From: Propionibacteriaceae bacterium
GTDB taxonomy: Bacteria > Actinomycetota > Actinomycetes > Propionibacteriales > Propionibacteriaceae
Reading direction: 5' to 3'
Length of the DNA: 6,818 nt
Assembly (NCBI GenBank): GCA_030528545.1
Contig: JAUMYR010000034.1
Coordinates: 1 to 6,818 of the forward strand
A model generated the notes under the pieces. It did not search any database. It saw nothing but the letters and a program-made list of their open reading frames with translations, and was not told the origin of the DNA. Shown in pieces: positions 5,690 through 6,818 of the stretch. The position numbers and the translations under genes are program-made. Every line of letters starts with the position of its first letter. Positions within the stretch are counted from its first letter, which is position 1.

Positions 5690-5873
5690 GGGGGCGGCGT
5701 CCTTGGGCCCGCGCGATGAGCTGGTCGATGGTGTTATGGGCGGCCGAAAAGTCGGTGGGTGAGGGTTTGCTGACCTCGCGGGCGCGGATGGCCCGGTCGC
5801 GGCTGACCATGCCCGAGACCCCATCGCGTCCGAACTCGCGTGGCTGCGCGGGGCGCTCATTCGTGGTGGGCAT
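5685..5873 (-). CDS. Small 62-residue protein of unknown function
   Basis: I do not recognise a characterised family. The protein is soluble-looking, rich in Arg and Asp, with no Cys, no signal peptide and no membrane segment. Its central part, PREFGRDGVSGMVSRDRAIR (11-30), continues as AREVSKPSP (31-39), and a helical-looking C-terminal part (TIDQLIARAQGRRPR, 48-62) follows. Almost every codon ends in G or C, matching the true genes and unlike most opposite-strand shadows. Its ATG lies 18 bp from the divergent nei ATG. A TAGGAT -10 hexamer sits six bases upstream, so the message is probably leaderless. The stop lies within a strong hairpin. The overlapping 249-residue minus-strand frame (6379-5630) runs through nei and is rejected. 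The gene looks real; function unknown. Confidence 0.65.
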   Translation of the reverse strand: MPTTNERPAQPREFGRDGVSGMVSRDRAIRAREVSKPSPTDFSAAHNTIDQLIARAQGRRPR

Positions 5874-5878
5874 GGCCC

Positions 5879-5884
5879 TATCCT
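5879..5884 (+). promoter_or_regulatory. Putative -10 element of nei (leaderless)
   Basis: TATCCT, a TANNNT hexamer, ends seven bases before the nei ATG, predicting a start at or next to the A of the ATG. No Shine-Dalgarno sequence is present. It overlaps by five bases the -10 element of the divergent 62-residue gene. Confidence 0.45.
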
Positions 5885-5885
5885 A
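5880..5885 (-). promoter_or_regulatory. Putative -10 element of the 62-residue gene (leaderless)
   Basis: On the minus strand this reads TAGGAT, again TANNNT, with six bases to the ATG at 5873. It shares five of its six base pairs with the nei -10 element on the other strand, so only one of the two promoters could be engaged at a time. Confidence 0.42.
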
Positions 5886-5891
5886 GGCGCC

Positions 5892-6707
5892 ATGCCCGAA
5901 GGACACGTGATCCACCGCCTTGCCCGAGACCTCTCGACGACCTTCGCCGGGCGGGAGGTGCGGGTGTCCTCACCCCAGGGGCGATTCGCGGACGAGGCCG
6001 CGCGGCTGGACGGCGGGGAGTTCCTGGGTGCCGAGGCGTGCGGCAAGCACCTGTTCTTTGCCGTCGATGTCCCCGAACCGTCTGGGGTCCATATCCACCT
6101 CGGGCTGATCGGGAGGTTGCCGATCCGGGAGTACGCCGAGCCGGTCGGGGTGGTCCGGCTGCGGATCACCGACGGCGTCGTGGCGGCCGACCTGCACGGC
6201 CCGCAGTGGTGCCGGGCGGTGACCCGCGACCAGTGGGCCGATGTGATGGCGGGGTCTGGCCCCGACCCGCTGCGTCCGGACGCGGACCCCGAGCGGGGGT
6301 GGGCGCGGGTCCGCCGTTCCGCCAAGCCCATTGCCGCCCTGCTCATGGACCAGAAGATCGCCGCGGGCGTGGGTAACATCTACCGGGCCGAGGTGCTGTT
6401 CCGGCACCGGGTCGATCCGATGGCCCCCGGGGACGGGCTTCATCGTCCCACCTGGCGGGCCATGTGGGACGATCTCGTCTCGCTGATGGCCGACGGCGTC
6501 GAGACCGGCCGCATCGACACGCTGTTGCCTGAGCACATGCCGCAGGCCACGGGTCGTCCCGCCCGGGAGGACCCCCATGGCGGAGAAGTCTATGTCTATC
6601 GCCGGGCCGGGCAGCCCTGCATCGTGTGTGGGACCGCGATCCAAACATCGTCTCTGGCCGGGCGGAATCTCTACTGGTGTCCGCGCTGCCAGCGCCGGAA
6701 GCGCTAA
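5892..6707 (+). CDS. nei: Fpg/Nei-family DNA glycosylase/AP lyase (endonuclease VIII type)
   Basis: Enzymes of this family excise oxidised bases from DNA and cut the abasic site by beta/delta elimination in base excision repair. The 271-residue protein starts PEGH (Pro2 nucleophile, Glu3) after Met removal. It carries GKHLFF with Lys52, the helix-two-turn-helix segment ending in GVGNIYRAE (159-167), and a C-terminal zinc finger with Cys243, Cys246, Cys263 and Cys266 and the finger Arg258. PEGH and segments such as SSPQGRF, ALLMDQ and YVYRRAGQPC resemble mycobacterial Nei1 (Rv2464c) as I recall it, so Nei is preferred over Fpg/MutM. The ATG was chosen because Pro2 must be N-terminal. The gene is divergent from a 62-residue gene across 18 bp and is probably leaderless. 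All expected catalytic residues are present. Exact lesion preference cannot be read from sequence. Confidence 0.92.
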   Translation: MPEGHVIHRLARDLSTTFAGREVRVSSPQGRFADEAARLDGGEFLGAEACGKHLFFAVDVPEPSGVHIHLGLIGRLPIREYAEPVGVVRLRITDGVVAADLHGPQWCRAVTRDQWADVMAGSGPDPLRPDADPERGWARVRRSAKPIAALLMDQKIAAGVGNIYRAEVLFRHRVDPMAPGDGLHRPTWRAMWDDLVSLMADGVETGRIDTLLPEHMPQATGRPAREDPHGGEVYVYRRAGQPCIVCGTAIQTSSLAGRNLYWCPRCQRRKR

Positions 6708-6817
6708 GCGGGGCAGGTCACTTGGCCTCGCGAGGCTCGGCCTTCGTCGGGGTTTCGGGAGGAAACCTCAACCTTCTCCTTGGCCTCGGACGAGCCCGCG
6801 CACGGGCGGCTCGTCTC
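6704..6817 (-). CDS. 3' end of an unidentified minus-strand gene (partial, frame uncertain)
   Basis: Coding-like sequence enters from the right edge on the minus strand, convergent with nei. In the frame ending at the TAG of 6706-6704 it contains SSEAKEKVEVSS (about 6792-6757) with excellent third-position bias, but the bias falls afterwards. Dropping one base near 6760 (in TCCTCCC, minus strand) would instead continue as PETPTKAEPREAK and stop at TGA 6720-6718, with better codon bias and a second EAK motif. The tail is Glu/Ala/Lys-rich. Identity is unknown. It may instead be non-coding. Confidence 0.28.
   Translation of the reverse strand, partial: ETSRPCAGSSEAKEKVEVSSRNPDEGRASRGQVTCPA
6725..6767. 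repeat. Palindrome and hairpin downstream of nei
   Basis: GCCTCGCGAGGC (6725-6736) is a perfect 12-bp palindrome. GGTTTC (6751-6756) pairs with GAAACC (6762-6767) across a five-base loop. They could form part of the nei terminator, or be incidental if the minus-strand coding tail is real. Confidence 0.3.
6789..6815. terminator. Hairpin at the right edge
   Basis: GACGAGCC (6789-6796) is inverted as GGCTCGTC (6808-6815), with further inner pairing of CCCG and CGGG. On the plus strand it is followed by the bases TCT at the window end. It could terminate nei transcripts; the window ends before a T tract could be judged. Confidence 0.3.
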
Positions 6818-6818
6818 T

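Noticed and set aside
5540..5690. CRISPR array or regular repeat array
   Set aside because: The repeats are short, of different sequence and irregularly spaced, with no repeat-spacer periodicity.
5630..6379. 249-codon open frame on the minus strand across nei and the small gene
   Set aside because: It runs in a different frame from both, has a low-complexity Ser/Arg/Pro composition, and lies over a nei gene with all catalytic residues intact.
6708..6818. tRNA or small RNA downstream of nei
   Set aside because: The palindromes do not assemble into a cloverleaf, and no conserved TTCRA-type loop or anticodon arm is seen.

Overview
The window looks like a chromosomal piece from a high-GC actinobacterium. 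Codon third positions are almost all G or C. GTG starts are used. The rpiB and nei homologues resemble the neighbouring mycobacterial genes Rv2465c and Rv2464c, recalled from general knowledge and not searched. I cannot name genus or species.

Layout, left to right. (1) Positions 1-551: the first codons of an unidentified minus-strand gene, then rpiB (ribose-5-phosphate isomerase B) on the plus strand. (2) 552-738: an intergenic stretch with a hairpin after rpiB, several palindromes, a TTGACA-type promoter and two tandem LacI-type operators. (3) 739-5541: an L-rhamnose catabolic cluster. It has rhamnulokinase (rhaB) overlapping a class II aldolase by ATGA, a convergent LacI-family repressor, and a divergent L-rhamnose isomerase (rhaI) with its own promoter and operator. 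(4) 5542-5690: a hairpin-rich non-coding stretch. (5) 5685-5873: a 62-residue unidentified gene on the minus strand, divergent from nei across 18 bp. (6) 5892-6707: an Fpg/Nei-family DNA glycosylase, followed by a coding-like minus-strand tail at the right edge.

How the genes work together: RhaI converts L-rhamnose to L-rhamnulose, RhaB phosphorylates it at C1, and the aldolase should cleave it to DHAP and L-lactaldehyde. The LacI-family protein probably controls both rhamnose promoters, since each carries copies of TGAAACGTTTCA at the predicted transcription start. No transporter, mutarotase or lactaldehyde-processing enzyme is visible here, so those steps must be encoded elsewhere.

The main points of interest are: the rhamnose cassette lies between two genes that are adjacent in mycobacteria; the cassette has leadered promoters with ribosome binding sites, while the flanking genes look leaderless; an expected His metal ligand in RhaI reads as Asp; the aldolase is stand-alone and larger than FucA/RhaD; and a small gene shares overlapping divergent -10 elements with nei. 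I see no mobile element, CRISPR array, RNA gene or obviously new defence or biosynthetic system.
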